Under the pieces are notes generated by a model. It did not search any database. It was given only the letters and a program-made list of their open reading frames with translations, and was not told where the DNA came from. 64,000 bases of DNA, from positions 1,116,001 through 1,180,000 of the forward strand of contig NZ_MVDI01000001.1 of the NCBI RefSeq assembly GCF_002939305.1. Direction: 5' to 3'. The position numbers and the translations under genes are program-made. Origin of the DNA: Chroococcidiopsis sp. TS-821. Its GTDB lineage: Bacteria; Cyanobacteriota; Cyanobacteriia; Cyanobacteriales; Chroococcidiopsidaceae. Below, one piece after another: positions 46,226 to 55,360 of the stretch; the stretch's first letter is position 1, and each line of letters starts with the position of its first letter.

Positions 46226-48973
46226 TTACAAACACTCTCGACTTAATAGTAATCGTCCATTTGCTAATCGATAGACTCCTTGTGGTTCAACAATCGGATC
46301 GCCTAATTGCCAAGGACGCGAGGATGTATCAGGAATCGACTGTACACTTCCTGTCGGAAATGTAGATCCAGAATCTCTAGGGCGCGATGGTAAGCTACCT
46401 GTACCTGTAATGAGGAAAGTTCCTCCTTGTTGAGTGCGGGCAATACAGCTATTAGCAATTAAAGTATCAGTATTGATAAGATTTTCTGGTAAATCTATCA
46501 AGCTATTTTGGATAAAACTCACATCAGGAATTTCAACAACTCCAGCTACCGCGCCACTTGCATTGATATCAACGCGGTTGTTACCATCTAGGTTATCTGG
46601 ATTAGTATTAAATGCCGCAGGTTGAAAGTTTTCGGCAAAGAATACGGGTGTATTCAGCGTAATGTTACCACCTTGTCCATCGCGGGCAAACGCGAGAATA
46701 TCGCTGTCGTCAAAAGCTAGAATCGAGCTAGCACTAATGGTGATATTACCCCCTCCACCCGCACCACTAGCAACATTGGTACGAATATCGCTGTTACCAT
46801 GCAGGCGAATATCTCCAGCAACGATATTAATCGCACCCCCAACAGATTGACTTGCAGAAGTCGCAATTTCACCGTTGTCAGCATTGATAGATTCATCAGC
46901 ACGAATACTAATATTACCTGCGATACCAGTTCCTAAGCTTTGAGCAGAGATTTTAGCGCGATCGCTTACAAATAAATTTCCGGTTGCTAAGCTAATCGTA
47001 CCGCCATCGCCTGTCGAATCTGCATCTGTACTAGCATATAATCCACTTGCTGCACCTTCGTTATTAACAATATCCCGCCCAAAGCGTTCAAATCTTTCAA
47101 AAAAGCTGGGATCGCTACCAGATAGGGTAACATCAGTTGCAGTTAGAGTAATATTTCCGGCTTTACCGCGATCGCGACTTACTGTCAAAACTTGTCCGCC
47201 ATCTGTCGCGGTAAACGTACTGGTATTAATAGTAATCTGACCGCCATCGCTAGAGTTAAGAGTTTGGGCGTTGACAATCGCACCGTTGCGTACTTGCAAG
47301 CTTCCTGTATTGATCGCAATGTTTCCACCCGATCCTATTGCGCCTTTTTCTGTACTCGTGAAGATTCCGCTTGAAAATCCTTCTGTTTGTAAGACTTCTG
47401 AAAGATTGAAAGGGCTAGTAATGGGAAGTTGTACTGAACTGACACCAACTAGATCGACAGATTCTGTAGCGTTGATGGTGATATTACCTCCTTTACCTTG
47501 TCCGCCTGGAATTTCTCCTTGTTCTCGAAATACCAAAGCTTGTATCTGCGAACCGTTTGTGAGGGAAAGCGATCGCGTCTGAATCTTAACATCACCAGCA
47601 TTCCCAACTGCGCCTGAAGACACGCTACTTAGGATTCCACTTGCATTATCAAGCGAAACATTGTCAGCTTGTACAAATATACTGCCAGCATTTCCTTGAC
47701 CGAAAGTATTGGCAACAATTTGCGCACCATCGACTAAAGATAAATCCGTGGTTGTAACACTGATACTGCCAGCATTACCATTTGCCCCAATATTGACAGT
47801 ACTAAAAATTCCACTACGTTCGCCATTATCAAATCCAGCAATAGTCACAGTATCACGAGCGTTAATTTCTATACTTCCTGCATCGCCTTGTCCAAAAGTT
47901 GCGGTAGATATTTGTGTTCCTTCTGTAACAAATAACGATTCAGTTTTGATGTAAATATTGCCACCACTACCATTAGAATCAGGACTGACAAAGTTACCAA
48001 TTAAACTAAATTCACCTACAGTAACTTGCCCTGTCGCATCTAAGATAATATCTCCTGCTTGAGTATCAACAGAACCTAATTCAGGTTGTATACCTGCTAT
48101 TAAAGCACCTCCTAAAAGATTGATATCTCGAGCGTTGATTGCAATGCTACCTCCACCTTCTCCCGCTACACTGATTCCTGCTTCATTTGTCAGTAATACA
48201 TCTGCTCTTGCTACACCAGTAGGAAAACTTAAATCTAAGTTACTACCATTAACAGTTAGCTCAACTTCTCCTGCTTCAGCTAGTCCTCCAATCTCCACTC
48301 GACCGCCAGGAACCAATAAAACTCCACCATCAATCGTCACATCTCCACCTAGGAAGATTATGCTGTTACCTAGAGGAAAGTTAAGCAAGCTGGCAGATTG
48401 ATAAATCGAGGAATTTTCTACAATTTGAGTGAAAAGAAACGCTGAAGGATTAACAGTGAGAAGTGGAACAGTGGTAGCGTTAGAAGTATCGAAAACTCCT
48501 CGATCGCCAAACCTAATCGCGTTTGCTGTGCTGGTAACAAATGATCCTTGTATATCTAATATTGCTTCTGAGCCAAATATAATTCCGTTGGGATTAATTA
48601 AAAATAAATTTGCGCTGCCTAATACACCAAGAAGTCCTAAGATACTAGAGGGATTTTTACCAGTTACGCGACTTAATATATTCTCAATTCCCTGAGGATT
48701 TGCAAAATAAATACTTCTTCCTGCATCTACATTAAATTCTTGGAAACTGTGAAATAGATTGATTCCACGCGTTGCACCTCCTGTAATTAAATCAATAGAT
48801 GCAGGAGCAATGGAGGTAACAACTGATTTTTCACTTCCTAAGGTTTCATCAGGAACGATTTGTGCTGATGCTGGGGCAAGACAGAAGCTTTTGCTAAAAA
48901 TTCCTATGAACAATAAAAATTTTATTTGTTTTAGATATACGGCAATTTTATTTGAAAATAGCAGAAAGTGCAT
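46226..48973 (-). CDS. Two-partner secretion adhesin (TpsA 2, filamentous hemagglutinin N-terminal domain)
   Basis: A 915-residue TpsA protein. The signal peptide (hydrophobic FLLFIGIFSKSFCLAPASAQ near 19-38) leads into the TPS domain with NLFHSFQEFNVDAGRSIYF and LFLINPNGIIFG, then beta-helix repeats (GNAGSI, GQGDAGSIEINA) and a C-terminal 160 residues nearly matching TpsA 1 (DSDILAFARDGQGGNITLN, SFIQNSL, SCIARTQQ, end RLLLSREC). The paralogues differ in the central repeats. No second transporter is nearby, so it may share the one encoded at 36.5 kb. It is divergent from the CHAT gene with a 158-base spacer. Confidence 0.92.
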   Translation of the reverse strand: MHFLLFSNKIAVYLKQIKFLLFIGIFSKSFCLAPASAQIVPDETLGSEKSVVTSIAPASIDLITGGATRGINLFHSFQEFNVDAGRSIYFANPQGIENILSRVTGKNPSSILGLLGVLGSANLFLINPNGIIFGSEAILDIQGSFVTSTANAIRFGDRGVFDTSNATTVPLLTVNPSAFLFTQIVENSSIYQSASLLNFPLGNSIIFLGGDVTIDGGVLLVPGGRVEIGGLAEAGEVELTVNGSNLDLSFPTGVARADVLLTNEAGISVAGEGGGSIAINARDINLLGGALIAGIQPELGSVDTQAGDIILDATGQVTVGEFSLIGNFVSPDSNGSGGNIYIKTESLFVTEGTQISTATFGQGDAGSIEINARDTVTIAGFDNGERSGIFSTVNIGANGNAGSISVTTTDLSLVDGAQIVANTFGQGNAGSIFVQADNVSLDNASGILSSVSSGAVGNAGDVKIQTRSLSLTNGSQIQALVFREQGEIPGGQGKGGNITINATESVDLVGVSSVQLPITSPFNLSEVLQTEGFSSGIFTSTEKGAIGSGGNIAINTGSLQVRNGAIVNAQTLNSSDGGQITINTSTFTATDGGQVLTVSRDRGKAGNITLTATDVTLSGSDPSFFERFERFGRDIVNNEGAASGLYASTDADSTGDGGTISLATGNLFVSDRAKISAQSLGTGIAGNISIRADESINADNGEIATSASQSVGGAINIVAGDIRLHGNSDIRTNVASGAGGGGNITISASSILAFDDSDILAFARDGQGGNITLNTPVFFAENFQPAAFNTNPDNLDGNNRVDINASGAVAGVVEIPDVSFIQNSLIDLPENLINTDTLIANSCIARTQQGGTFLITGTGSLPSRPRDSGSTFPTGSVQSIPDTSSRPWQLGDPIVEPQGVYRLANGRLLLSRECL

Positions 48974-49131
48974 AGGTTTGAAGATTTTTTATAAAAACTT
49001 AAGATGCTAGTTAATTAAGCACTAGCAATTAATGGTAGATATAATACGAATGCAAAAAAACAGCAAGGAAATTTAATTAGAAATAAAAAATATCCTAACT
49101 ATATATCAGGCTTTAATACTGGAGATTGACA

Positions 49132-51714
49132 ATGCGACGACACCGCAAAGTTGGTTATTTTTTGTTAATTATGTTTCTGAGTTACTTAACTTGCTTAGGT
49201 TGGGGTAATATACCTGTACTAGCTCAAATGCCGTATGCGCATCAATTTGTTCAACAGGGAATAAAGCGCTATCAAGCAGGAGATTATCAAGGGGCGATCG
49301 CACCTTGGCAACGGGCACTAATCTTATATCAAAAATCTAAAAACAATCAGCAAGAAGTAGCAATAGTAGCAGAAAATTTAGCCCGAACTTATCAGCAACT
49401 CGGTCAAAGTAACCAAGCAATTTCGTATTGGGAACAAGCGATCGCCTACTACCGCCCAATCAATCCGCAACAAACCGGAAGGCTAATGACTGAAAAAGCG
49501 CAATCGTACAGCAGCATTGGTCAAAACCGACAAGCGATCGCGCTATTGTGTGGAACAGTACAAAATCAAGAGTGTCTTCCTCAAACAGCGGTGACTATTG
49601 CCCGCGCGCACAACGATTTATTAGGAGAAGCCGCAGCCTGGGGAAGTTTAGGCGAAGCTTATCGCATCCGCGGTGATTATTTACAAGCAATTAATTATCT
49701 GCAAAACAGCTTAAAAATCGCTGAAGCCATTGCCAATCCACAGTTGCATATATCCGCTTTGAATAGCTTAGGAAATGCTTATAGTAATCTTGCACAAGTA
49801 GGCGATCGCCAGGCAAACTCAGCAGAAAAACTTGGCGATCGCGAACAAGCAAATCAACTACGACAACAAGCAGCAAGCAATACTACTAAAGCTTTAGAAT
49901 ATTTTCAAAACAGCCTTCAGTTAGCGCAGCAACAAAGCGATCGCACGCATCAAACGCATGCTTATATTAATTTAATTCCTTTATATTATCGTCAAGCGAA
50001 CTATACTACCGCCGCGCAAACACATCAACAAGCACTTGCACTTTGGCAACAACTTCCTGACGATCGACACAAGATTTACGCTGCAATTAACCTTGCTAGG
50101 CTACAGCAACCCAATATAGATTCACCGCTAGAATGTTTGAATGCACAGGTTCAACCCAAGGCGATCGCGCTACTTGAACAAGCTGCTAGTATTGCCCAAA
50201 AAACTCAAGACAATCGTGCATTATCGTTTGCGATCGGAGAACTCGGTCATATTTACGAATGTCGTCAAGACTACGCGCAAGCATTAAAATTAACACAACA
50301 AGCACGCTGGGCGGCTGAACAAGACAAAGATAGTCTTTATCTGTGGGAATGGCAAACTGGCAGAATTTATCAAGCCCAACAGCAAAAGACGGCTGCCATT
50401 AATGCCTATGAAAAAGCAATTGCAACTATCGAAGCAATTCGCGATGAAATCCTAACAGCTAACCGCGATTTACAATTTGATTTTCGCGATACAGTTGAGC
50501 CAATTTATCGCGATTTAATTGCGCTAAAGCTAGATGCTGTTCCGCCTGCTGTTTTATTAGCAGCAACAGATGCAAACAATAAAAATCTGAGTTCTATTCT
50601 CTCAACGGCTAATTCACTTAAACTTGCAGAACTGCAAAATTATTTTGGCGATGACTGTGCTTTAAATGTTGTTAATCAGCAAGAAGTAGATATTGGTAGC
50701 ATAGATAAAAATACTGCAATTTTTAGTTCTATAATTCTAGACAATCAAACAGCAGTTATCGCTAGTTTTCCTAACGGAAATAAAAAAGTTGTTTGGTTAA
50801 ATCAAGATAGTGAAAGTCTCAGACGAGAAATTAATGAATTTCGTTTAGGACTCGAAAGCTTTTTTGATGAATACGATCCGCAACCGGCGCAGAAAGTTTA
50901 CGATTGGCTCATTCGTCCTTTTACCGATGAATTGCAACAAGCGCAAATTAATACCCTTGTTTTCATCCAGGACGGAATTTTACGCAGTGTTCCAATGGCA
51001 GCATTACATGATGGAAAACAGTTTTTGATTCAAAAATATGCTGTTGCCACCACTCCTGGCTTAAGTTTAACAGAGTTGACAGCTACAAATCCGCAAAATT
51101 TGCGCGCACTTGCCTTAGGCTTAACTGAAAGCGTTATCATCGATGGTCAAGAATTTGCCCCTTTACCGCACGTACAACAAGAAATCAGCGAAGTTCAAGA
51201 ACAATTAAAAGGCACTACACCATTATTAAATGCAGAGTTTAACCGCACGCGCTTGCAACAAGAGTTAAGCAAAACGACTTATCCCATCATTCACATTGCG
51301 ACTCATGGAGTGTTTGGCAACGCTTCAGAAGCGACGTTTTTGATTACTGGAAATCAAGAGAAACTAACAATTACTGAACTTGATGCATTGATTCGCAGTA
51401 CGACTAAAACCACTGAACCTATTGAACTTTTAACGTTAACCGCTTGTCAAACTGCAATTGGCGACGATCGCGCTGCATTAGGTTTAGCTGGCGTTGCTGT
51501 CCAAGCAGGCGCTAAAAGTGCATTAGCATCGTTATGGTCGATCGAAGATGCCGCAACAGCACAAGTAGCCGCGCAATTTTATCAAAGCTTAACAAATTCT
51601 AGAATGAGTAAAGCACAAGCGCTACAAAAAGCTCAATTAGCACTCATTGAAGGCGATAAGTACGCGCATCCGGCTTACTGGGCGCCATATATTCTCATTG
51701 GAAATTGGTTGTAA
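49132..51714 (+). CDS. TPR-CHAT domain caspase-like protease, exported
   Basis: An 860-residue protein with a signal peptide (about 1-30, ending VLAQ), seven or more tetratricopeptide repeats (about 35-420, such as QAISYWEQAIAYYRPI and YLQAINYLQNSLKIAEA) and a C-terminal CHAT domain (about 590-860). The CHAT catalytic dyad is visible: H725 in IIHIATHGVFG and C772 in LTACQTAIGDDRAALG, so it is likely an active caspase-clan (C14-like) cysteine peptidase. GGAG at 49121-49124 supports ATG 49132. In cyanobacteria such proteins recur beside TPS adhesins, DUF928 and CHASE2 kinases, as here. Its target is unknown. Confidence 0.9.
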   Translation: MRRHRKVGYFLLIMFLSYLTCLGWGNIPVLAQMPYAHQFVQQGIKRYQAGDYQGAIAPWQRALILYQKSKNNQQEVAIVAENLARTYQQLGQSNQAISYWEQAIAYYRPINPQQTGRLMTEKAQSYSSIGQNRQAIALLCGTVQNQECLPQTAVTIARAHNDLLGEAAAWGSLGEAYRIRGDYLQAINYLQNSLKIAEAIANPQLHISALNSLGNAYSNLAQVGDRQANSAEKLGDREQANQLRQQAASNTTKALEYFQNSLQLAQQQSDRTHQTHAYINLIPLYYRQANYTTAAQTHQQALALWQQLPDDRHKIYAAINLARLQQPNIDSPLECLNAQVQPKAIALLEQAASIAQKTQDNRALSFAIGELGHIYECRQDYAQALKLTQQARWAAEQDKDSLYLWEWQTGRIYQAQQQKTAAINAYEKAIATIEAIRDEILTANRDLQFDFRDTVEPIYRDLIALKLDAVPPAVLLAATDANNKNLSSILSTANSLKLAELQNYFGDDCALNVVNQQEVDIGSIDKNTAIFSSIILDNQTAVIASFPNGNKKVVWLNQDSESLRREINEFRLGLESFFDEYDPQPAQKVYDWLIRPFTDELQQAQINTLVFIQDGILRSVPMAALHDGKQFLIQKYAVATTPGLSLTELTATNPQNLRALALGLTESVIIDGQEFAPLPHVQQEISEVQEQLKGTTPLLNAEFNRTRLQQELSKTTYPIIHIATHGVFGNASEATFLITGNQEKLTITELDALIRSTTKTTEPIELLTLTACQTAIGDDRAALGLAGVAVQAGAKSALASLWSIEDAATAQVAAQFYQSLTNSRMSKAQALQKAQLALIEGDKYAHPAYWAPYILIGNWL

Positions 51715-51721
51715 TAAATGC

Positions 51722-51815
51722 AACTTGGTAATGGGTAACTGGTAATTGGCGATCAGTAGCAATTAGCTTTTGTTAGGCTAATCTGATTACCGATTACCTA
51801 ATTACCTACTCCGCA
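51722..51815. terminator. Nested inverted repeat between convergent CHAT and DUF928 genes
   Basis: Arms GGTAATGGGTAACTGGTAAT (from 51727) and ATTACCGATTACCTAATTACC (to about 51806) are imperfectly complementary and enclose a second stem ATTAGC/GCTAAT with a T-rich loop. Lying between two convergent genes it may serve as a bidirectional terminator; it also resembles common cyanobacterial spacer repeats. Confidence 0.5.
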
Positions 51816-51819
51816 ATAA

Positions 51820-52590
51820 TTATATGCTTTGTTGCCGTTCTAGTTCGATAATGGGTCTGATACGACCACTGTATTCGACTGAATGTGGTTCGTTAGAGTC
51901 TTCCAAATTGGCTAGATTTTCTAATAGCTCTAGCTCAAGCCGTTGTGATGCTTTATTTGTCGTAGTAGTTAAAGCTGTACTTAGGGCATCGTACCATAAA
52001 CCTGCACTGGCGTAGGTATTAACTTTTTGTTGTGGGTTATTCGCTGTTGCCAGTATAGTTGCTAAGTTATTGGGCGTGGCGACAACATCGAGATCTGCAC
52101 CAGCGACTATCGCGCTAGAAGGGCGATTTGGGTTGCATAAAAGAATCACTTGCCAATTGTATCGTTGTCCAACGACTAAAGGTGGTGTATCAACTGGTAA
52201 AGCAAGCGACATAATTCCACGTTGACTTTGTAACTGAATTTTGCGGATGATTGTGCGATCGCCACCTGCTTCGTATCGGTAAAGCCGAAATTCCAGCGGA
52301 TAAGATTCGGCATCAGGAACAAACCATGCAAAAGTAGGATGCGAGGAAACTGTTTGTCCGGTATGCTTTTGCGGAGCGAGGGCTGTGAGTGTTGTTTGTT
52401 GGTCTCTGCGACATCCTCCTGTTCTTGTTACTGTACCAGTTGTCCTACTTGTAGGAGGCTTTTGGTCTTTAGGTGGTACGTATTCAGCAACAACGGCGTT
52501 ACACAATACGAGAGAATGCACGAGAACACCAATCGTCAGTAATTGAATATTGATGCGTTTGTTTAAAAGTCCAACTGCTTTAGTTAACAT
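51820..52590 (-). CDS. DUF928 domain protein, exported
   Basis: A 256-residue protein of the DUF928 family, found mainly in cyanobacteria. It has an N-terminal signal (INIQLLTIGVLVHSLVLCNAVVAEY near 13-37), a Pro/Thr-rich region with GGCRRDQQ, then the beta-rich core with LTALAPQKHTGQTVSSHPTF and AWFVPDAES near 65-95, and a helical C-terminus (NPQQKVNTYASAGLWYDALS). The family regularly lies next to CHASE2 and CHAT genes, which matches this site. Function is not known; an extracytoplasmic sensor or adapter is a guess. Confidence 0.88.
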   Translation of the reverse strand: MLTKAVGLLNKRINIQLLTIGVLVHSLVLCNAVVAEYVPPKDQKPPTSRTTGTVTRTGGCRRDQQTTLTALAPQKHTGQTVSSHPTFAWFVPDAESYPLEFRLYRYEAGGDRTIIRKIQLQSQRGIMSLALPVDTPPLVVGQRYNWQVILLCNPNRPSSAIVAGADLDVVATPNNLATILATANNPQQKVNTYASAGLWYDALSTALTTTTNKASQRLELELLENLANLEDSNEPHSVEYSGRIRPIIELERQQSI

Positions 52591-52718
52591 TTTAGGTTCT
52601 TGAATATTTCAGTTCTACAATATGAAAAAACTTTTTCCACTTCATCGATGCTTTATGCTCAACAGATAGCAGATTTGAGTCAACGAAGTAACCGAAAAAT
52701 ACATATTGATAACTGACA

Positions 52719-54596
52719 TCAACTAAACCAGGACTTTCGAGGACGCCAAGTTAATTCACACACTGTACCCTGAAAAGACGACTGGCGCTGAAATCGACCT
52801 CTAAGTTGTCGTGCTAGCTGCATTGCTTGCTTTGTGCCACGACCATCAGAAGATACACTAGGGTTTGAGCCATTATCGGTAATGCGTACAATACATTGCT
52901 CTTCTTTTTGCAGACAATCTGTTCTCAGCCGCGTGACTCCTTTGGCGTGTTTCCCAACGTTGCACAAAGCTTCTTCGAGAAACTGACACAAGCTGCGTTT
53001 TTGCTCGATACTCAGGTATCGATCGTCAATTGGTTCAAAGTTGGGGATTTTTAGCTTTAGAGTTTTGTAGCAGGGAAAATCGCGTTCCAGCGTTTGGCTG
53101 TAAATTTGGTATAAAGTTTCGTGTAACGGCGCATTTAAGTTAATCTCTTTTCCGCTACCAAGGCGTAAACTTTGTTCTTGGGTTTGCACCTCTCTTTCCA
53201 GCGATTCGTAGACTTCCCGCAATTCACTGTCAATTTGTGTCAATTTTAAAATGAGTTCATCTTGAGGTATATCTTGGTCGCGGGATTGTTTGATGAGTAA
53301 TTTGAGGGTTTGCAAAGGTCCGTTGTGGATCGTTGTGTAAGTATGATTAATAGTTAATTGACGCTCATTGAGACGCGATCGCATCGCCCGATTATATTGA
53401 TAAAAAGCTGTAAGTCCTACCCCGTTAAGAACTAAAATCAGTGCTGTAGGTACAACAGGAACCCATAACCCCCACCACGTCAACAGTGTATAACTCGCGC
53501 CTACAAGACAAAGACTGGTTATCCCCACAATGACAAAGTTTTTATATGGTGTCAGTGGTAGCCATGCTAAGATAATACCCGCAATTCCCCAAGTAATAAT
53601 CCATAAATATTCCCATCCATCTGCCCAAGTCCAAATCAGCGATCGCCCGTCGAGTACCGCACTGATAATTTGACTCACCGCATGGGCTTGAAACTCGACT
53701 CCGTAGATTTCTCCATCTGCTGCATGATTGCTGGCGATCGCTGTTACCGGAAAAACGTCTTTAGCGCTGGGGGTCGTCATGCCAATAATAATGATGCGAT
53801 CGCGTAACCACGTAGGGTCAAAATTCCTACTTTTGACATCACTTAGCGATAGCGTCTGAAATTGAGTTGAACTATTACGATAGTTCAATAAAATTTGCAT
53901 TCCACCGGCATCTGCTCTTACATATCCACCAGAATGGGGATGTATCTGTGGTAGTTCTACACTACCAAACCGCATTGTTCTAACATCGCGAATACCATTT
54001 TCTAAACTTATTCCCTCAGCAGCTAAATAAGCTGTTGCTAAACGTAGCGTTAAGGAGTGTTTATATTGAGAATTTTGAGGGACTGGCGTTCCCAGCAAGC
54101 TACGCCGCAGACGCCCATCACGATCCTTTATTCCATCGATAAAGCCAATTTGCGCACTAGCGACGTTTGGTGGTGGTGCAATGGGATCTGGTAGTACTTT
54201 CTCAACAACAAACAGATTTTTACTGTTCGCAAATACATCAGCGAGTTCCTGATGACCAGGTTCAACAGCGTGGTCTCTAACAATATCTAGACCAATTGCT
54301 CTCGGTTGATACTCTTGTAGTGTATTTATTAATAAAGCAAGTTCGCGGTCGGGAACGGGGTAAGCTTTAAGACTTTGGATATCCGCTTCGTTAATACCAA
54401 TGATTGTGATTCGCTCATCCACTGGTTCGATAGGACGCCAACCCAGAAAACTGTCAAAAACTAACCACTCGTAATACTGAAGTAACCCAATTAAACGTAA
54501 AACAACAATAACTCCCAAAAGTGTGAATCCTGGCAATACACCAATACGCCAGCAAGCATACTTAGCATGAATTCTTTGCCAAACGCTGCGTTTCAC
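52719..54596 (-). CDS. CHASE2-domain sensor histidine kinase
   Basis: A 625-residue kinase. An N-terminal membrane helix and an extracellular CHASE2 domain (about 45-320, FDSFLGWRPIEPVDERITII, PRAIGLDIVRD, LRDRIIIIGMTTPSAKD) precede three helices (about 325-395), a coiled coil and a kinase core. The presumed phospho-acceptor is the H in TTIHNGPLQTLK near 427; the N box EEALCNVGKHAKG and the G box ITDNGSNPS, GRGTKQAM follow. Starts at GTG 54596 (AAAAGG upstream). Third gene of a signalling operon; with the response regulator next to it, it likely senses an extracytoplasmic signal for the surface cluster. Confidence 0.9.
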   Translation of the reverse strand: MKRSVWQRIHAKYACWRIGVLPGFTLLGVIVVLRLIGLLQYYEWLVFDSFLGWRPIEPVDERITIIGINEADIQSLKAYPVPDRELALLINTLQEYQPRAIGLDIVRDHAVEPGHQELADVFANSKNLFVVEKVLPDPIAPPPNVASAQIGFIDGIKDRDGRLRRSLLGTPVPQNSQYKHSLTLRLATAYLAAEGISLENGIRDVRTMRFGSVELPQIHPHSGGYVRADAGGMQILLNYRNSSTQFQTLSLSDVKSRNFDPTWLRDRIIIIGMTTPSAKDVFPVTAIASNHAADGEIYGVEFQAHAVSQIISAVLDGRSLIWTWADGWEYLWIITWGIAGIILAWLPLTPYKNFVIVGITSLCLVGASYTLLTWWGLWVPVVPTALILVLNGVGLTAFYQYNRAMRSRLNERQLTINHTYTTIHNGPLQTLKLLIKQSRDQDIPQDELILKLTQIDSELREVYESLEREVQTQEQSLRLGSGKEINLNAPLHETLYQIYSQTLERDFPCYKTLKLKIPNFEPIDDRYLSIEQKRSLCQFLEEALCNVGKHAKGVTRLRTDCLQKEEQCIVRITDNGSNPSVSSDGRGTKQAMQLARQLRGRFQRQSSFQGTVCELTWRPRKSWFS

Positions 54597-54681
54597 TGAC
54601 TTTACCTTTTCAAAAGCTTTGAGGAGGTAAGCAATCTACTTACTCCACGTATTTAGTTACTAACTAATTACTGAATGCTTG

Positions 54682-55359
54682 TTAGTCAATTAATCCTACT
54701 TCTCTGGCACGTCTTTCGGTTTGAATGCGAATATTTCTCTTGCCTTCATCAGGATATACTTCCAGCACATCCTGAACTTTTGTCCAGTAGTGGCGCACAG
54801 TACGAGCCGATACTAGCATTCGTTTGGCAATTTCCTGGTCTTGTAATTCTTCTTCAAAGGCAAGTTGCAACAGCGTCAGCCAGTCTTGCTTAATTTCTAA
54901 CCCACTGTGCATCGTTTTTAAATCTTTTGTATAAGTCAATCCTTGTAAAGCCCAGTCAATTCGCTTCAACATCTCTTTTGTAGAAAGACTTTTATCTGCT
55001 ACGGTAAAGCCCCCCTGATGCGCATCAATTGTGGGTTTAATGCGTACTAATGCTTTGATGTAACTACTTTGGACTGTAAAATTAAGCGTAGGGTATTGCT
55101 GCATCAAAGTTTTGAGGAGTTGAATACCTACATCTGATTTATCATGTTCTCCCACCTTATCTGGAATCGAAAGATCCATCACAACAAGGTCGGGTTTAAA
55201 ACTGGGTAATTGTTCTAGCAATTGTTGTGCTGTTTGCGCTGTACGAATGTCTGCCTCTGGATAGTGCTGTTTTAGCGCATAAATTGTTCCGTAAAGAACA
55301 GTTTCGTGGTCATCAAGAACCAGAATTTTTTGTTTTTGCTGTAGTAGATTGCTCGTCAT
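54682..55359 (-). CDS. Response regulator, NarL/LuxR type
   Basis: A 225-residue regulator: receiver domain (about 10-140) with the acidic pair D16, D17 and the phospho-acceptor D62 in LVVMDLSIPD, then a helix-turn-helix output (about 160-225, QLAFEEELQDQEIAKRMLVSARTVRHYW). It begins 1 base after the stop codon of the kinase-like gene and is followed by the CHASE2 kinase, so all three are almost surely one operon. Likely to regulate the surface-protein genes nearby, an inference from place alone. Confidence 0.9.
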   Translation of the reverse strand: MTSNLLQQKQKILVLDDHETVLYGTIYALKQHYPEADIRTAQTAQQLLEQLPSFKPDLVVMDLSIPDKVGEHDKSDVGIQLLKTLMQQYPTLNFTVQSSYIKALVRIKPTIDAHQGGFTVADKSLSTKEMLKRIDWALQGLTYTKDLKTMHSGLEIKQDWLTLLQLAFEEELQDQEIAKRMLVSARTVRHYWTKVQDVLEVYPDEGKRNIRIQTERRAREVGLID

Positions 55360-55360
55360 A

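Noticed and set aside
38326-48973. TpsA proteins as contact-dependent toxins (CDI)
   Set aside because: No toxin domain or VENN-type motif is seen at the C-termini, which are shared by both proteins, and no immunity gene follows.
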